From contig JAGTJL010000003.1 of assembly GCA_020746875.1 (NCBI GenBank), positions 868,001 through 932,000 of the forward strand: a DNA stretch of 64,000 nucleotides, in the 5' to 3' direction. The translations under genes were made by a program, and so were the position numbers. Under the pieces are notes generated by a model. That model was not told the origin of the DNA. It was given only the letters and a program-made list of their open reading frames with translations, and made no database searches. Below, in pieces: positions 1 through 11,736 of this stretch. Positions within the stretch are counted from its first letter, which is position 1. Every line of letters begins with the position of its first letter. This DNA comes from Rhexocercosporidium sp. MPI-PUGE-AT-0058. Lineage: Eukaryota > Ascomycota > Leotiomycetes > Helotiales.

Positions 1-170
1 CATACACATACTCCTCACCAAAATGTCATCTCAACTCTATCCATGCATTGAACAAGTAGTGCTACACCGGCAGACATACCCGCGCCGAGGTGAAAAGAGA
101 CAGAAATTCCCTCAATCTTGCTCTGCATCTTCGAGTCTTGTCAAACCAACCACAAGAAATTCAATCGACG

Positions 171-1050
171 ATGTTGTTTTCTCTAACTGATATTTTGGCG
201 CTTGCGTCGCTCGTATCAGCTGTGGTTGGACATGGAATCATCACAAACCCTTGGCCGAGAACACCTGGTGTAAGCTAATCTGTCTCTTTGTTCTCTGCAG
301 CGCTCCCACTGTCATTCTTGAGGGTACGAAACTGACACGAATAAGGCCGCTTCGCTTGCGGCATGTGGACCAAATATAATTAATAACATCAAAGGCGACA
401 ACACATCCCACGTGGAAGACCTTCCCGAAGCTGGCGCCAAAGACCCAAAATACCACGCCGATCAATGCAACCTCTGGCTCTGCCGAGGCTTGCAGTTTGC
501 GGATAACAAGGACCATGTTGTAACGTACAAGCCTGGGGAGAAAGTCGATATGGAAGTTTGGCTGAGGTACGTACCCTTATTTCCGACCACCGGCAAAGAG
601 AGACTTGGAAAATAGAAGATGGTTATTGAGAAGAAGACTGGGACTGACTCGTCATGGGAAAACAGAATCAAGCACTTCGGATCCGCCAACGTCAGCATTG
701 TCGACACCAAGACGAACAAAATTATCTCGCCAAATCTGGTTTACTGGGCTAAGTACGCAGATGAAAAGAAAGCGACTGTGCTTAACGAGACGAAGTTCTC
801 TTTCACGATCCCAACAGATTTGGGCTCGAAGTGTGCTACTGCTGGGAATTGCGTACGTTTCTCTGTCTTTGGATTTGGGTTTTGTCCCCTTGACTCAATT
901 CGATGCCTTATGATTTGAGTTTTTGTTGACATTTCACAGGTTATTCAGTGGTGGTGGTATGGAACCGGGGCTAGACAGACCTATGAATCGTGCGTGGACT
1001 TCACAGTTGCGGCGCCTATGATGAAAAGTAAGAGGTTTTGGAGAGTTTGA
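171..1050 (+). CDS. Secreted LPMO-like (chitin-binding type-4 fold) protein, copy 1
   Basis: Four exons (about 171-269, 346-566, 666-852, 940-1050) give a protein of about 205 aa. A 20-residue signal peptide ends so that the mature protein starts with His (HGIITNPWPRTPG), as lytic polysaccharide monooxygenases need for the copper histidine brace. A second His lies in HFGSANVSI and a Tyr in QTYESCVDF near the C-terminus, matching the second brace His and the axial aromatic residue. Splice borders were fixed by co-linearity with the paralogue at 10390-11214, which matches without gaps at every junction. This copy stops soon after the domain and lacks the Ser/Thr-rich tail of the other one. The fold resembles LPMO_10/CBM33; I cannot assign the AA family. 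Expected role: oxidative cleavage of chitin or a plant polysaccharide outside the cell. Confidence 0.8.
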
Positions 1051-1415
1051 AGACCATACAGGCAGAGATAAGCAGGTTGATGAAGTGGATGGGAAAATAA
1101 ATGGATAAGAATTGAATTGCGCCTCTACTGTGAGGGACTTCCGTGACGACCACTTGTACCAGGTTTGCCTCGGTGCTCCTAAGAACCGAATGAAACGAAC
1201 AGCCCCTGAAAATTAGCGAGCTTGCCCTTGAATACTTCCCAAGACCTCTGTCCCAGATTGGACGATAGTGGAACAAGTCTTGCCTTCCACCGGCAATTCT
1301 ATGCCCGGGATCAAATTGTATTGTTCCGATCCCAATTTGCGCAATCATGACCCTCCATTGAGAAGATGCTCAGGATAAAGACGGATCTCCTACTTTCCTG
1401 TCCTTTATAACCCTC

Positions 1416-3165
1416 TTACTTGACAGCCACTGCAATTGGAACTTCAAATCGCTTCCTCCCTGAAATGACCCAGTCTCCCAGCGCAATGACAATAATAGCC
1501 CCCATCATCGGTCCAGCATAATTCATCGTAGTCGCCGTAACCGGGAGCAAGACTGGAAACGGCACAAACGTCAGGATGTACAGTATGTATACTAGCGAGA
1601 ATAAATTTATCGGAAGACCCCAGCGCCCAAGCTTGAAAGGGCCGTATTTTGGATGGCGATTCTGTAGTTTTCGAATGACGATAAATACAATCGGGATGAA
1701 GTACGAGATATAGAGAGCGATGGTAGGGAGAGATATGAGGGCGTTAAATGCCGTGGATGAACCGATGTTGATGAGAGCGAGCAGACAGCACACAGTCCCG
1801 ACTAGAAGAAGGGAGTTCAGCGGGATCTTCAGCGTCGGATGGATGTAAGAAAATGTCTTTGAGAATGGTAGTCCATTGTCGCGAGCGAAAGACCATGCGA
1901 GTCTAGATACGGAGGCAAAGATGTTGAACAAGGAGATGAACAATACGAGCGCTATCATAAAAACAAGCAAGTTGGTCGCGGGCTTCGACTTGGTGGCCTG
2001 GTAGTATACTTCGATGATAGGGAGAAGCGTGGGGGTGTTTGTAACTTGGTCGACGTCTCCGATACAGAACATGACTGCCACCATGAAGGCGAATTGCATG
2101 ATGCTGTTTGAGGTGACTGCGATGATCATGCTGTAGGGAACTTGGGTTTTGGCCCCCTTGACTTCATCACCTGTGTCCTAATTAGCATCAAAACCTCCGT
2201 CGAAAGTGGATACTTACTCATATGAATGACTCCGTCAAACGCGGTGATGGGAAATGTCACAGTGATTATACCGATACTGAATGCAACTCCAGGATTACTC
2301 CAACCGCTGAACTCATGCCACAGATTATTGAACACAAAGCCAGGGCTGCTGTGGTCGGCCATAACGACCAACGTGATAATCGATACGGAGAAGAAGAGCA
2401 AGTGGCAAATACCGCCAATCATCTCGAGCCTGTTCAGCATTTTCCGACACCAGAGGTTCCATATCACTGGGATAAGGACGAAACCCCACATCAGCAGGGT
2501 TCCATGCCATCGTTTTGGTTCATAGTCAGGGTAATTGAAGATTACCAGGCCAGTGACGATATTTGACAGATAGGCTGGACTGGCAGCAGTTGCTGTGATC
2601 CACGCCCAGACTGTGATCCAGCTGTTCTTGTCAAATGGCGCTCAAAACTTTGCGATGGATATCTTACCCTTGGAACAACCCCCAAAATCTGGGGTTGAAT
2701 GGCGCAAATGCCGCTGACCAACGGTACTGGGCCCCTACGACGGGGTCACTGCTTCGTCTTAGCACCACTATGAGTGCTTTCGAATTCGCGAACTTACAGA
2801 GACGCCATCTCTGCTAACGACATGGCGATTGCTGTCGAGCCAATGCCAGCCACGATGCTTCCATACACCAACGAGGCTGGGCCGCCGTTAAGTAAGCTGA
2901 ATTGAAATGATGCTGCTGACGCTTCCCAAGCAGCTTGCAAAGTGAACCCAAAGTTTACAATCGCTTGCGGGTTGATGTATCGCTTTGCATTGTCAGCCGT
3001 TTCTCACAACTAAGAAGGGAGCACACGAACGTCGAAAGCACCACCTCGTTTTCTATGACTGTCCGAATCAACTTGTGATAGTTTGGCCCCACGGTTTGAG
3101 GTGTCTTCATTTTTACCTTCAATGTCTTGAATGGTAAGAACATCTTCGTTTTTTGATTCGTTCAT
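1416..3165 (-). CDS. APC-superfamily amino-acid/choline-type permease
   Basis: Five exons on the minus strand: 3165 to about 3022-3027, about 2982 to 2777, about 2747 to 2668, 2621-2218 and 2170-1416. The soluble N-terminus is followed by RYINPQAIVNFGFTLQAAWE, then LAEMASLDPVVGAQYRW and GWITVWAW, the signature order of fungal GABA/choline-like permeases (HNM1/UGA4 group, AA_permease_2). About 12 hydrophobic segments follow, and the end is hydrophilic (SGRKRFEVPIAVAVK). The 46-nt intron 2622-2667 rebuilds FQGWITVWAW exactly. The first intron's donor is ambiguous between two or three neighbouring GT sites, changing one or two residues. Substrate cannot be read from sequence. Expected location: plasma membrane. 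Confidence 0.88.
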
Positions 3166-4322
3166 CGTAACAAGACTGCCTTTGCCCTTCAGATATAATC
3201 AACTTCCTCTCAGGATAGCTTCGAGATTTTAGACAGATGGAAAAGCGTATCAATCCGAAGATCGGAGATCAAGTGTACTGTGTCTGGGTTAAGAGATTGA
3301 TCTTGTCCAAATACATACATCCAGATCCTGCGTCATGTTACACTGCATAAATACTGTATATCCGTAGACTAATCATACTAATATCCGCAACACTGCTTCG
3401 GCAAGAAAGCTTCGCCAATCCCAGCCAGTTAAATGGTACTTGAATGCCGAAAAAGGCTGTCGATCCGTCCCGTGCCGCGTTTTCTGCCCACCATGCCATT
3501 TTGGGGAGACCAATAGGACTATTGCAGTTACCTGTTTTAAACTTGATTGGCTACATAACACGAGCTGCCCAAGCGCCTTGGCTTTCCTTGACATGGGAGT
3601 ACAATGTAACTTACCCTGCATGCTGTTACCGACGTCTCTCTTGCCTCCAGCGAGCTTCTGACTTCCACTCGTCAACAAGATCGTCAGCACTTAGCAGAAA
3701 ACCTCAGTCTGTGGTAATTCGGACACTATAGAATGTACAGGAAATTCCCTATCACTAGATACATACGTCTCCGGAGGAAGATTGGTCAGTGCCCAAAACT
3801 CCTCCGTCCAACCGACAATTTAGCGGGCGAACCTCAACCACTTCACACTTTAGAGAACATGAATTTTGAGTCCACATTTGAGCTGAGTCAGTTCTTTAAA
3901 GTTTATCTATCAATAGATGCGATCTTTCTAAGCTGCCCTTGCAGTTAGCTTGATCAAGGTAAACGAGTGAGGTGTGCTTAGCTTCCTCCTTGCCTTCAAG
4001 GGGAAATGCAATGCAGGATTTCTATAGGACAAGACAGTAATATATTACATACCGTCTTCCTCACTGGAAGGTCTGAATGTGGTGATGTGATTTGTTGTTG
4101 GCAGTGCAGGATCTCATGCAGCCGTGCACATGCAGCTGCAACACATCCAACTACCCCGCTACTTGCTTATCCGGCCCAGATAAGGAGCTTTATTCTTGTT
4201 ATGAGATAATCAGTACTACGACTCTCGAGTTTGATTGTTGTGCGAACTCTCAGACCTCTCTTTATTTAATTTTTGCTGCTTTATGGTCATTCAAGCTGGA
4301 CAACGACGAGCACACAATAAAA
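3166..4322 (+). other. Intergenic region, no supported gene
   Basis: About 1.15 kb between the divergent permease and P450 genes. The short ORFs in it overlap each other in several frames, and I saw no signal peptide, domain motif or splice-supported extension. It probably holds both promoters. Confidence 0.6.
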
Positions 4323-6047
4323 ATGCTGGCTACCGAGCGGCTCCACTGCTACTGGAATTCAATTTCCTACCCGAGCCTCCTAATCTACTGCATTTCCGCC
4401 ACGATACTATATGCAAGTTTCCATCTCAAATCATGGAGTCCCTGCTAACAAATTTTTAGTTTTTCATCGTCTTCTCCTATCGTTTGACTCTCCATCCTCT
4501 CGCCAAATTTCCTGGCCCATTCTTCGCTCGCATTTCGGACTGGCCTTTGGTCATCCATTGCTACCGAGGGGATAGGCATCTCTGGGAATACAAGAACCAT
4601 CAGAAATATGGCAGGTAGCTCATCAATCAGAGTTGAGACAAAAACTAATGTTCAGCCAGGATCGATTGTTCGGTATGGAGCTAATTCGCTCTCCATCTCG
4701 ACACCTGGTTCGATACTCCTAATCCACGGGGCGAAGGCAAACGTAAAGAAGGGTTCATGGTATAAAACTCTAGACATCAGTGCTGGAGCTCCTTCTGTAC
4801 AAATGGAAATCGACAAGCACCAACACGCGATGAGGCGCCGATTTCTTGCACCAGCATTTAGCGAGCGGGCATTGAAGGAAGCAGAGAAGCTCATCTCGAT
4901 TAGTGCAACGAAGCTATGCCACGGGCTTACTTCTGGAGCAAGGAAGGGAGAGTGGTCAGATCCGAAGAACTTCAATGACTGGGCGACATTCTTCGGGTTT
5001 GATTTCATAAGCGACCTGGGTTACGGACAGAGTTTTGGAATGCTGGAAAATGACGACAATAGATGGATACCTGGAGTGTTGAAGTCTGCTTCAATCTTCC
5101 TGTACTACGTCGGCTATCTGCCCTTCATTGGATTGGTCCGTCCTTTCATGGGAACCTGGCTGCAGGACTATATTGGCGGCCAAGCTGCTGCCGATTCACT
5201 CAAGTTCACCAACTTGGCAAATGGGAGACTGGCCGAGAGAACAGAATTAGAGAAGCAGAGAAAGCACAAAAACATAGACCCGGACAGAAAAGACACATTT
5301 CACTACCTCCTCAACAGCAAAGATCCTGTCACAGGCAAGATATTCACCACGGAGCAGTTGCAGGCGGACTCAGCACTCATAATTGCTGCTGGAAGTGATG
5401 GAGTTGGGGTTACACTTGCGGCTTGCATGTTCTACCTGCTCAACAATCCCGTATCGATGGAGGTTGTGACGAAAGAGATTCGCGAAAGCTTTGGGTCCGT
5501 CGATGAGATCGGCAATCCAAAGTTGGGCAGTCTCCCGTACTTGCATGCTTGTCTCGAGGAAACTCTTCGCATGAATCCACCAAAGCCAAGTTCTCTGCCC
5601 CGGGAGGTCTTGAAGGGTGGTCTGATTATTGATGGGAATCTGATTCCACAAGGTGTCAATGTGGCCTCGCCGTTGTACGTGATTCATCACGACTCGTCTG
5701 TATTTCCGGATCCATGGACATTTCGTCCTGAGCGCTGGATTGCTTCATCGTTGACAGGAGTCACGCCGGAAGATATCTCGGCCGCAAGGGCTTCGTGCGC
5801 TCCGTTCTTGATTGGACCGATGAACTGTATTGGGAAGAACATGTCCTATGTTGCATTGAAATTAGCCCTTGCACATATATTGTTTCGGTATGATGTCGAG
5901 GTAAGTGGAAAATTGACTGGGGGCGGGGTCGTTGATGATCCTGAGGAGTTAAGACGGAGAAAGAGCGAGTACCAAATGATTGATTGGATCATGGGATTTA
6001 GGGATGGACCTCTGGTGAAGCTAAGACCGAGGAGGATGAAGATCTAG
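4323..6047 (+). CDS. Cytochrome P450 monooxygenase (microsomal)
   Basis: Three exons: 4323-4412, 4461-4610, 4660-6047 (about 540 aa). The N-terminus has a membrane anchor (SLLIYCISATILYFFIVFSY) followed by the proline-rich hinge LHPLAKFPGPFFARIS. Later come the K-helix ETLR (ExxR), the FRPERW motif and the haem loop FLIGPMNCIGK with its Cys ligand. Both introns must use GC donors (GCAAGT at 4413, GCAGGT at 4611) to keep this frame; every GT alternative I tried breaks it. Reading only the large ORF would start wrongly at 4608. The I-helix reads AAGSDGVGVTL, lacking the usual AGxDTT threonine. No other biosynthetic gene is adjacent, so the substrate is unknown. Confidence 0.9.
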
Positions 6048-7854
6048 TACTAGGCACTTTTTACCATAGCGAGCGTCAAGAGAAGAAGATGGGATGGCTC
6101 TTGCATAACTTCCGTTTAGCAATTCATTTCAGATACGCAATCGTGACGTCAAGGTGAAATGCAAAAAACTCCTGCAGAGACATGTGACATTACTAAATCT
6201 TAAGAGAAAGCCTGACGACTTTCTGCAGGCGTGTAATTGCTCGACCTCTCGAGAACAATGTGGTCAGCTGCATGAGCAGTACTCATTGACTCTGAAGTTA
6301 GAAGCTAAAGCTGTTGGTATTTACCATGGTGTAGTCAATAACAAGCCCAGCTTTAATTCTTCTCCGAAATTCGTGTTCGTATTAGCCTGCCATCTCCACG
6401 ATAACATGAACCGACGTTTAGCTGATAGATACGTGCCAGGATTCAAAAGCAACTTTAGAGCATCCTTAACTTTCAAACCTTTTGTCCCACATATCAACTC
6501 GTCCAAACCCATGACTCGTTAAAAATCTCTTGGCGTCATATCAGGTGGTTTTGGACAAATGTCATCCTTCATCCGCTGAATGCTGTTTTCTAATTGTACT
6601 TTGTAGCTCAGCTTCAGTTGTCAATTCTGCTATCCTTCAAAGTTCCAACGGTCCCAATGCTAGAAACGCAAATCTCCGCAGCCATTGCCGAATTGATCCG
6701 ATGTGTTCTATAAATGTTTTTAGATTCAGGCGGCCGGCCTGCCGACAAAACATGTCCACCTGCCCATTACTGGCTTCAAATGATTACTTAATTTCGAATA
6801 TTTATTCAATCATATTTACTGCCAGTGAATCTTCTGGCAGGGTGTTTCCGAGACTTTGACCCAAGACGGTATCGTCACGCTGAGAATTGATGGGGATTGA
6901 TGTTCAACCATGGATTCAAGTTCTGACCGACAATCTAATACGATAACACACATAGATCTGCCAGTATATCGGGTTGCAGCGGGTACAAGTAATCTCAGAC
7001 TGAGGTTTTCCTGAGGACCCGGATCATGACAGCCGAACTTCGAACATCAGTGCAACCTTGAAGAGGAAGCGAACGAATGGTTGAGAGTGGTGATGGCAAT
7101 CGTTGAGAAGATTCAATGGGAAGATAAGATTATAAGTTTCATGTTTTCGAATCGACCAGGTTTGAAATACATTTCATTTGTTTCAAACACTCGCTTGCTG
7201 ATTTAAGCGGATATTTGTACTGATTGGGATAAGTGTCGCGAATGCACCCCTGGCATTGTTTTGATATTTAGAGGAGCTCCCCCTGAGCTTTGAGAATAAG
7301 GTTCAAGTTCCCCTCCAGCTTCCAACCCTTACTTACGAATCTTGGAATCAAAGGACAACTTCTTACGCAAGATACGCGGGTCTTCTTACCATGATCATAT
7401 CAGGAGATGACCATTCCGGCTCCGTCATCTCAGCAGTGGAGAACTACCCGTCTGCAGCCATGGCTTTGCATTTTATTAAAGGCCTTTCGCCCCGCTGAAA
7501 TCTTGAACTCAAGGGATTCGAGGTCGACTAATGCGCAAAGCTGCCTGTTGATACCAACTTCCTTCCCGATAATATATTGCTGAAACGTTCTGGCTTCTTG
7601 TCAATCCTTCTAATGCTCACTGGCAATAGATGTAATTAAACCGTACTATGTCCTCTTACCACTTGTTAAAAGCCCGCATTTCCCTCCGTTCTGTTCCAGT
7701 CATCTTCCTGAATTACTTTCTCTCAATTCATTCGTTCATTGATTCGGCGTGCGTTAAAATTTTGGCTGCGCCACCTTACATTCGTTTTCCTGAAGAGAAG
7801 TAACACGTGGACTGGACTGCCACACAACCAAGATACAGAATTCTCAATCGCATC
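6048..7854 (+). other. Long intergenic region, AT-rich, no supported gene
   Basis: About 1.8 kb. ORFs here (for example 6154-6522) have no recognisable motif and no plausible continuation. From about 7700 it presumably carries the promoter and 5' UTR of the CBM1 protein gene. Confidence 0.55.
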
Positions 7855-9166
7855 ATGCTTTGCCACACTCTTTTCTATGGATGTCTCTTGTCAGCCGCAG
7901 TCTTCGCTCAGCTGTCGGTGCCTATTTCGTCGGGAGTCGCTCGCCCTTCAGGTGTTTGTGTTGGAAGAAACTCCACCAAATACAATGTCACCCAGTAAGT
8001 TGCAGCAGGTTCGAAGGCAAAATTTGCTCTAACTTAGAATTAGCATAATCCCTCTAGTTAATGCTACAGGGGGTGCATCGGCATCTGATGTCAAAGACCT
8101 GCAACCAACCGTGTCCTCAATTGTGCCGCCACCAAAACAATCTACGAAAGCCACCCGAGTCTACACCGCGACATCAGATGCTTCAAAACACAGCTCAGCA
8201 ACGAGAAAGCCACACATGACCTGCAAAAAGCCAGTAGCGGCTGTATCTGTAAGCAGTACAGCAAGTGGTCCAACAGAAACTGCGGGCGTTGTCTACTCTG
8301 GCACAGGGACTTCTGGGGGGCTCGGGAAGCCAACGGGGGTGGGTAGTACTTCCACCAAGGGATCCGGTCCATGCTTTCTCAATCGCACTGCTACCCTTCC
8401 TTCGCAACAAGGAACCAGCATTCCCCACACTAGTTCCACGATCCCTACCAAGTCAAGTCACGTTAGCCCTACAGGTAGTTCATCGGCCTTCGCAGAGCCA
8501 AGCGCAGCCAATTCCTACACGCTACCCGCATTCAACAGCTCGGCAACAACATCGAAAAGTTCCCGTCTTCTCTGTACGAAGAGCAATGGCTCTCATGTCG
8601 CAAATTCCACATCTGGGGTCCCAAGTATCACAGGCACGGGGGCATCATATTCTGTCATGCCAACCAACACCAGAATTGTGTCTGTCCTCCCGACTGCGTC
8701 TAGACATTCAGCATGCACAAAGCACTCCAGCTCCCAATCGAGCTCGACCTCAACCCGAATCTTACCCACAGCAACCAGCGCCTCCTTCACAATCATAGAA
8801 TCTGGGTCTTCCTTTACCACATTCTCCGCTTCTAGCACACAATCAGTCCAGAACTTGACATCAACATCAATGAGGTTCAATACAACGATAAGCAAATCAG
8901 CATGCCCAAGGACCAGAGCAATCACATCCACAGTTGCAACTGTCCCAACAACAATGATCACCAAAGCATCACCAACAAGCCTGGTGGCATCAACTGGATT
9001 TTTCGCCTCAACATCCAGCCCTGCATCTCCCTCTAATGTCATTATTGCCCAGTACTACCAATGCGATGGAATCAACTTCAAAGGCAAGGGAACATGTGTC
9101 AAAGGCACCGTATGCAAGGAGCGAAACCCATACTATTATCAATGCGTGGATGAGAATTTAGCCTGA
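7855..9166 (+). CDS. Secreted Ser/Thr-rich stalk protein with C-terminal CBM1
   Basis: Two exons, 7855-7994 and 8044-9166 (about 420 aa), joined across a 49-nt GTAAGT...TTAG intron. The N-terminus is a signal peptide (MLCHTLFYGCLLSAAVFAQ). The next 340 or so residues are Ser/Thr-rich, likely heavily O-glycosylated, with Cys scattered about every 40-70 residues next to basic residues. The last 40 residues (AQYYQCDGINFKGKG, then TCVKGTVC, then NPYYYQC) have the four-Cys, aromatic-rich pattern of the fungal CBM1 cellulose-binding module. No catalytic domain is visible. The likely role is attachment to, or coating of, a polysaccharide surface by a wall-associated or secreted mucin-like protein. 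It lies between two LPMO-like genes. Confidence 0.85.
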
Positions 9167-10389
9167 CGAACGAATGATGAAGACGGAGAACGTGGAAGAT
9201 CAGAGTAATTTCTTGACTTAGTGTTTATTCTGGGGTTATGCTCGCTCTTCAATTCTGTAACAGACCTTTCCAGGGACATTTTTACACATTCATTTCTGGG
9301 GACGGATAGCTAGGGTTACGTTCACTTTTTGTATATATGTAGATCACATCTTACTTCAGAACCACTTGACTTTTGGACTTTGAGATATTGCGGAACTGCA
9401 AAAAATTGAACTGCAATTGGTTTTTGCAGCTTCACTGCGTTATCTTCTACTCCTCGTATACTTTGATATAGAGGAGTGAACACCTCCCAGATGTCTAATT
9501 TGCTAAAAAAAAATCGATAATTTAAGCTATCATGCGACCGACAAAGATATCCCTATCAGTTGTAAACACAAGAGGCTCGCTTGGTTTTTAATGTGCCTAT
9601 TCCGAGAGGCAACTATTCTTGAACAGTACAGGAGAGAATTCAGAGAATTGACACCTTTTCACACAGGAAATCACAATCATCTCTCGAGAAACACATGCAA
9701 TTCTGTGCCAAATGACGAGCTGTTCCCAGAAACCACGAGCCGCTGCACGGCTCGGCAACTTCCGACTCCTGCAACACAGATCAACGCAGGCATCGAAACA
9801 TCAGACGAAACGCTGCGCTGGGCAAAACAAGAGGTTGACCCACTTGCGAGGAAACACATAGATTAAGGTACCCCACTCGCAATTAATTCTCAAGACGAGG
9901 CTCGTTGACACGCCGATACCATGGGACTTTGATGCGACAACGTTCGCTGCGCTTACAAGGCGGACCCCGCTCTCTAGGTTGCTTGGGTTGGATATCTTAT
10001 GCCTGGCAACTACTTATGGAGTTTACTTGCTACATGTCATTGAATTTTAGCTACGGTGAAGTACTTTTGATGAAAGGGGTGGTGGGGGAAGAAGTTCTGA
10101 CTTCAAGAGCGAGACCACAAATAAATGGCTGTGCGGGCATTAGCTGACCCCGGGGCGTTTGCGACTCTTATAAACCATTGTTCTCTTGCTCTCAGTTCCT
10201 GTTCTTCTCCTCCACCCTTTTCTGAATCTCTCGTTTCTGCCAAGTACGTTCCTTTCGGTCCTTCGACCCTCACATTCTTTACCCTCGCCCATTATATTCA
10301 TTACCGCTGTGCTGGTCATTGTCCTCAGAGGCTACCTTCAGGCATTACATATCATCATCTTTCTTCCTTTCATCATTCAACCTGTCAAA
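9167..10389 (+). other. Intergenic region, no supported gene
   Basis: About 1.2 kb upstream of the second LPMO-like gene. The ORF 9591-9866 has no domain signal. A CT-rich stretch with TATAAA near 10168 probably belongs to the promoter and 5' UTR of the next gene. Confidence 0.5.
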
Positions 10390-11214
10390 ATGCAATACAC
10401 ACACTCCATACTCCTCTCGGCTGCTTGCCTCCTGACAACTGTCTCAGCTCATGGAGCTATTCTTACTCCGCCACGACGTGCCGCCGGTGAAGCCATGAAG
10501 GCTGCATGCGGTACTCAGGTATACTATAACCAAGCCTCCGACCCTTTTGGAAACATCCAGGGTGAGCTACAAGTCGCTGCCTCGCAGACCGACTACAATG
10601 CTGCCGCTTGCAACATCTGGCAATGCAAGGGCTACCAATTCGCCGATGTCAACGCCACAAACATCCAATCATGGACTGCTGGCCAAGTCGTCCCCTTTAC
10701 TTTCGACGTTCGTGCTCCTCATGCCGGAAATGCCAACGTCTCCATCATCAACACTGCCACCAACAAGATCATAGGAAGCCCTCTCATTACCTACTCCGAT
10801 TTTGGAAACAATGCCTACCCCATCCCAGCCAACCAGACCTCGTTCTCAATCACTATTCCATCTGATCTTGGATCCACCTGTGCTACAGCTGGTGCCTGTG
10901 TTGTCCAGCATTTTTGGGACGCTCGCTCCATTGATCAGACTTACGAGTCTTGTGTCGATTTCACTGTTGGTGGATCTGGTGCCGCTGCTCCCCCTGTGGC
11001 TTCTTCATCTGCCGCTGCACCAATCGCCACCTCTTCTGCTTCTGTAGCTTCATCTGTTGCCTCATCTCCAGTTTCCACCAGTGCTCCAGGCCCCTCAAGT
11101 GTCCCAACTACCCTCCAGACACTCGTCCGACCTTCAACCACCGCCACAGCAACCACAGTCATTCCGACTCCTCCTGCATCTTCCGCGCCAGTCGAGGAGG
11201 ACGACTGCGAGTAA
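10390..11214 (+). CDS. Secreted LPMO-like (chitin-binding type-4 fold) protein, copy 2, with Ser/Thr tail
   Basis: Single exon, 274 aa. The ATG at 10390 starts a 20-residue signal peptide ending TTVSA, so the mature chain begins HGAILTPPRRAAGEA with the required N-terminal His. The core (about residues 21-200) has paired Cys, a second candidate brace His in APHAGNANVSI, and the QTYESCVDFTV end block shared with the gene at 171-1050. Residues from about 200 form a Ser/Ala/Pro/Thr-rich tail ending EEDDCE, a flexible glycosylated extension without a visible CBM or clear GPI signal. The family would be LPMO_10-like oxidases or binding proteins acting on chitin or plant polymers; activity is inferred, not shown. 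Upstream in-frame codons to 10186 look like 5' UTR. Confidence 0.85.
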   Translation: MQYTHSILLSAACLLTTVSAHGAILTPPRRAAGEAMKAACGTQVYYNQASDPFGNIQGELQVAASQTDYNAAACNIWQCKGYQFADVNATNIQSWTAGQVVPFTFDVRAPHAGNANVSIINTATNKIIGSPLITYSDFGNNAYPIPANQTSFSITIPSDLGSTCATAGACVVQHFWDARSIDQTYESCVDFTVGGSGAAAPPVASSSAAAPIATSSASVASSVASSPVSTSAPGPSSVPTTLQTLVRPSTTATATTVIPTPPASSAPVEEDDCE

Positions 11215-11736
11215 GATCCCTTCACAGAATCTGGGAATGAGAGACGGAGAGAGAGGAAAGCAGCAAAAGCACAGGTCTGGTCGAGGCGTCGACTAGAACT
11301 TGTATTTGATTCGCATTTGCATTCTTGTATGCATGATGAATGTGATGATGTATTTTTCTCATTCTGTATGAGGCGATGTGTTTAGATGATTCAGTGTCTT
11401 CCCACTTGGAATGGCGCTCCTGTACATACCTTTGGGATGGAATTGAATTCCTGATTCGACTGCAAACTTCGTTCTTGATCTCTGTCTCGTGAAATTCGGT
11501 GACTAACCTGTAACCCAGCAATAAGCCGGTAATTTCCTGGGGAGTCCTCTAGTAAAACAACACCTTCCTGGTTCTCCATTTTAGTGACCGTAGCGACATT
11601 GAATAAAGATGTACACTTAACGTGGGCTGAGATAATTGAAGGTTTTGGCGGGACACTTAAGGCTGGACTGATACGAGTGCTTGAGAACAACAAAGCCCGT
11701 AAACGCAAACCTTTCTCCTATGATTACCAACATCTC
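11215..11736 (+). other. Intergenic region, no supported gene
   Basis: About 520 bp containing the 3' end of the LPMO-like gene. I saw no coding signal beyond overlapping frames. Confidence 0.45.

Noticed and set aside
4608..6047. P450 start at ATG 4608 as a single-exon gene
   Set aside because: It would replace the anchor and FPGP hinge by an unlikely peptide (MAGSSSIRVETKTNV). The upstream exons fit the P450 family exactly if GC donors are allowed.
8593..9042. Long minus-strand ORF (149 codons)
   Set aside because: It is antisense to the Ser/Thr-rich stalk; low-complexity codons create a Val/Asp-rich mirror frame.
4323..11214. Secondary-metabolite gene cluster around the P450
   Set aside because: No synthase, methyltransferase or pathway regulator is present; neighbours are a permease and polysaccharide-related secreted proteins.
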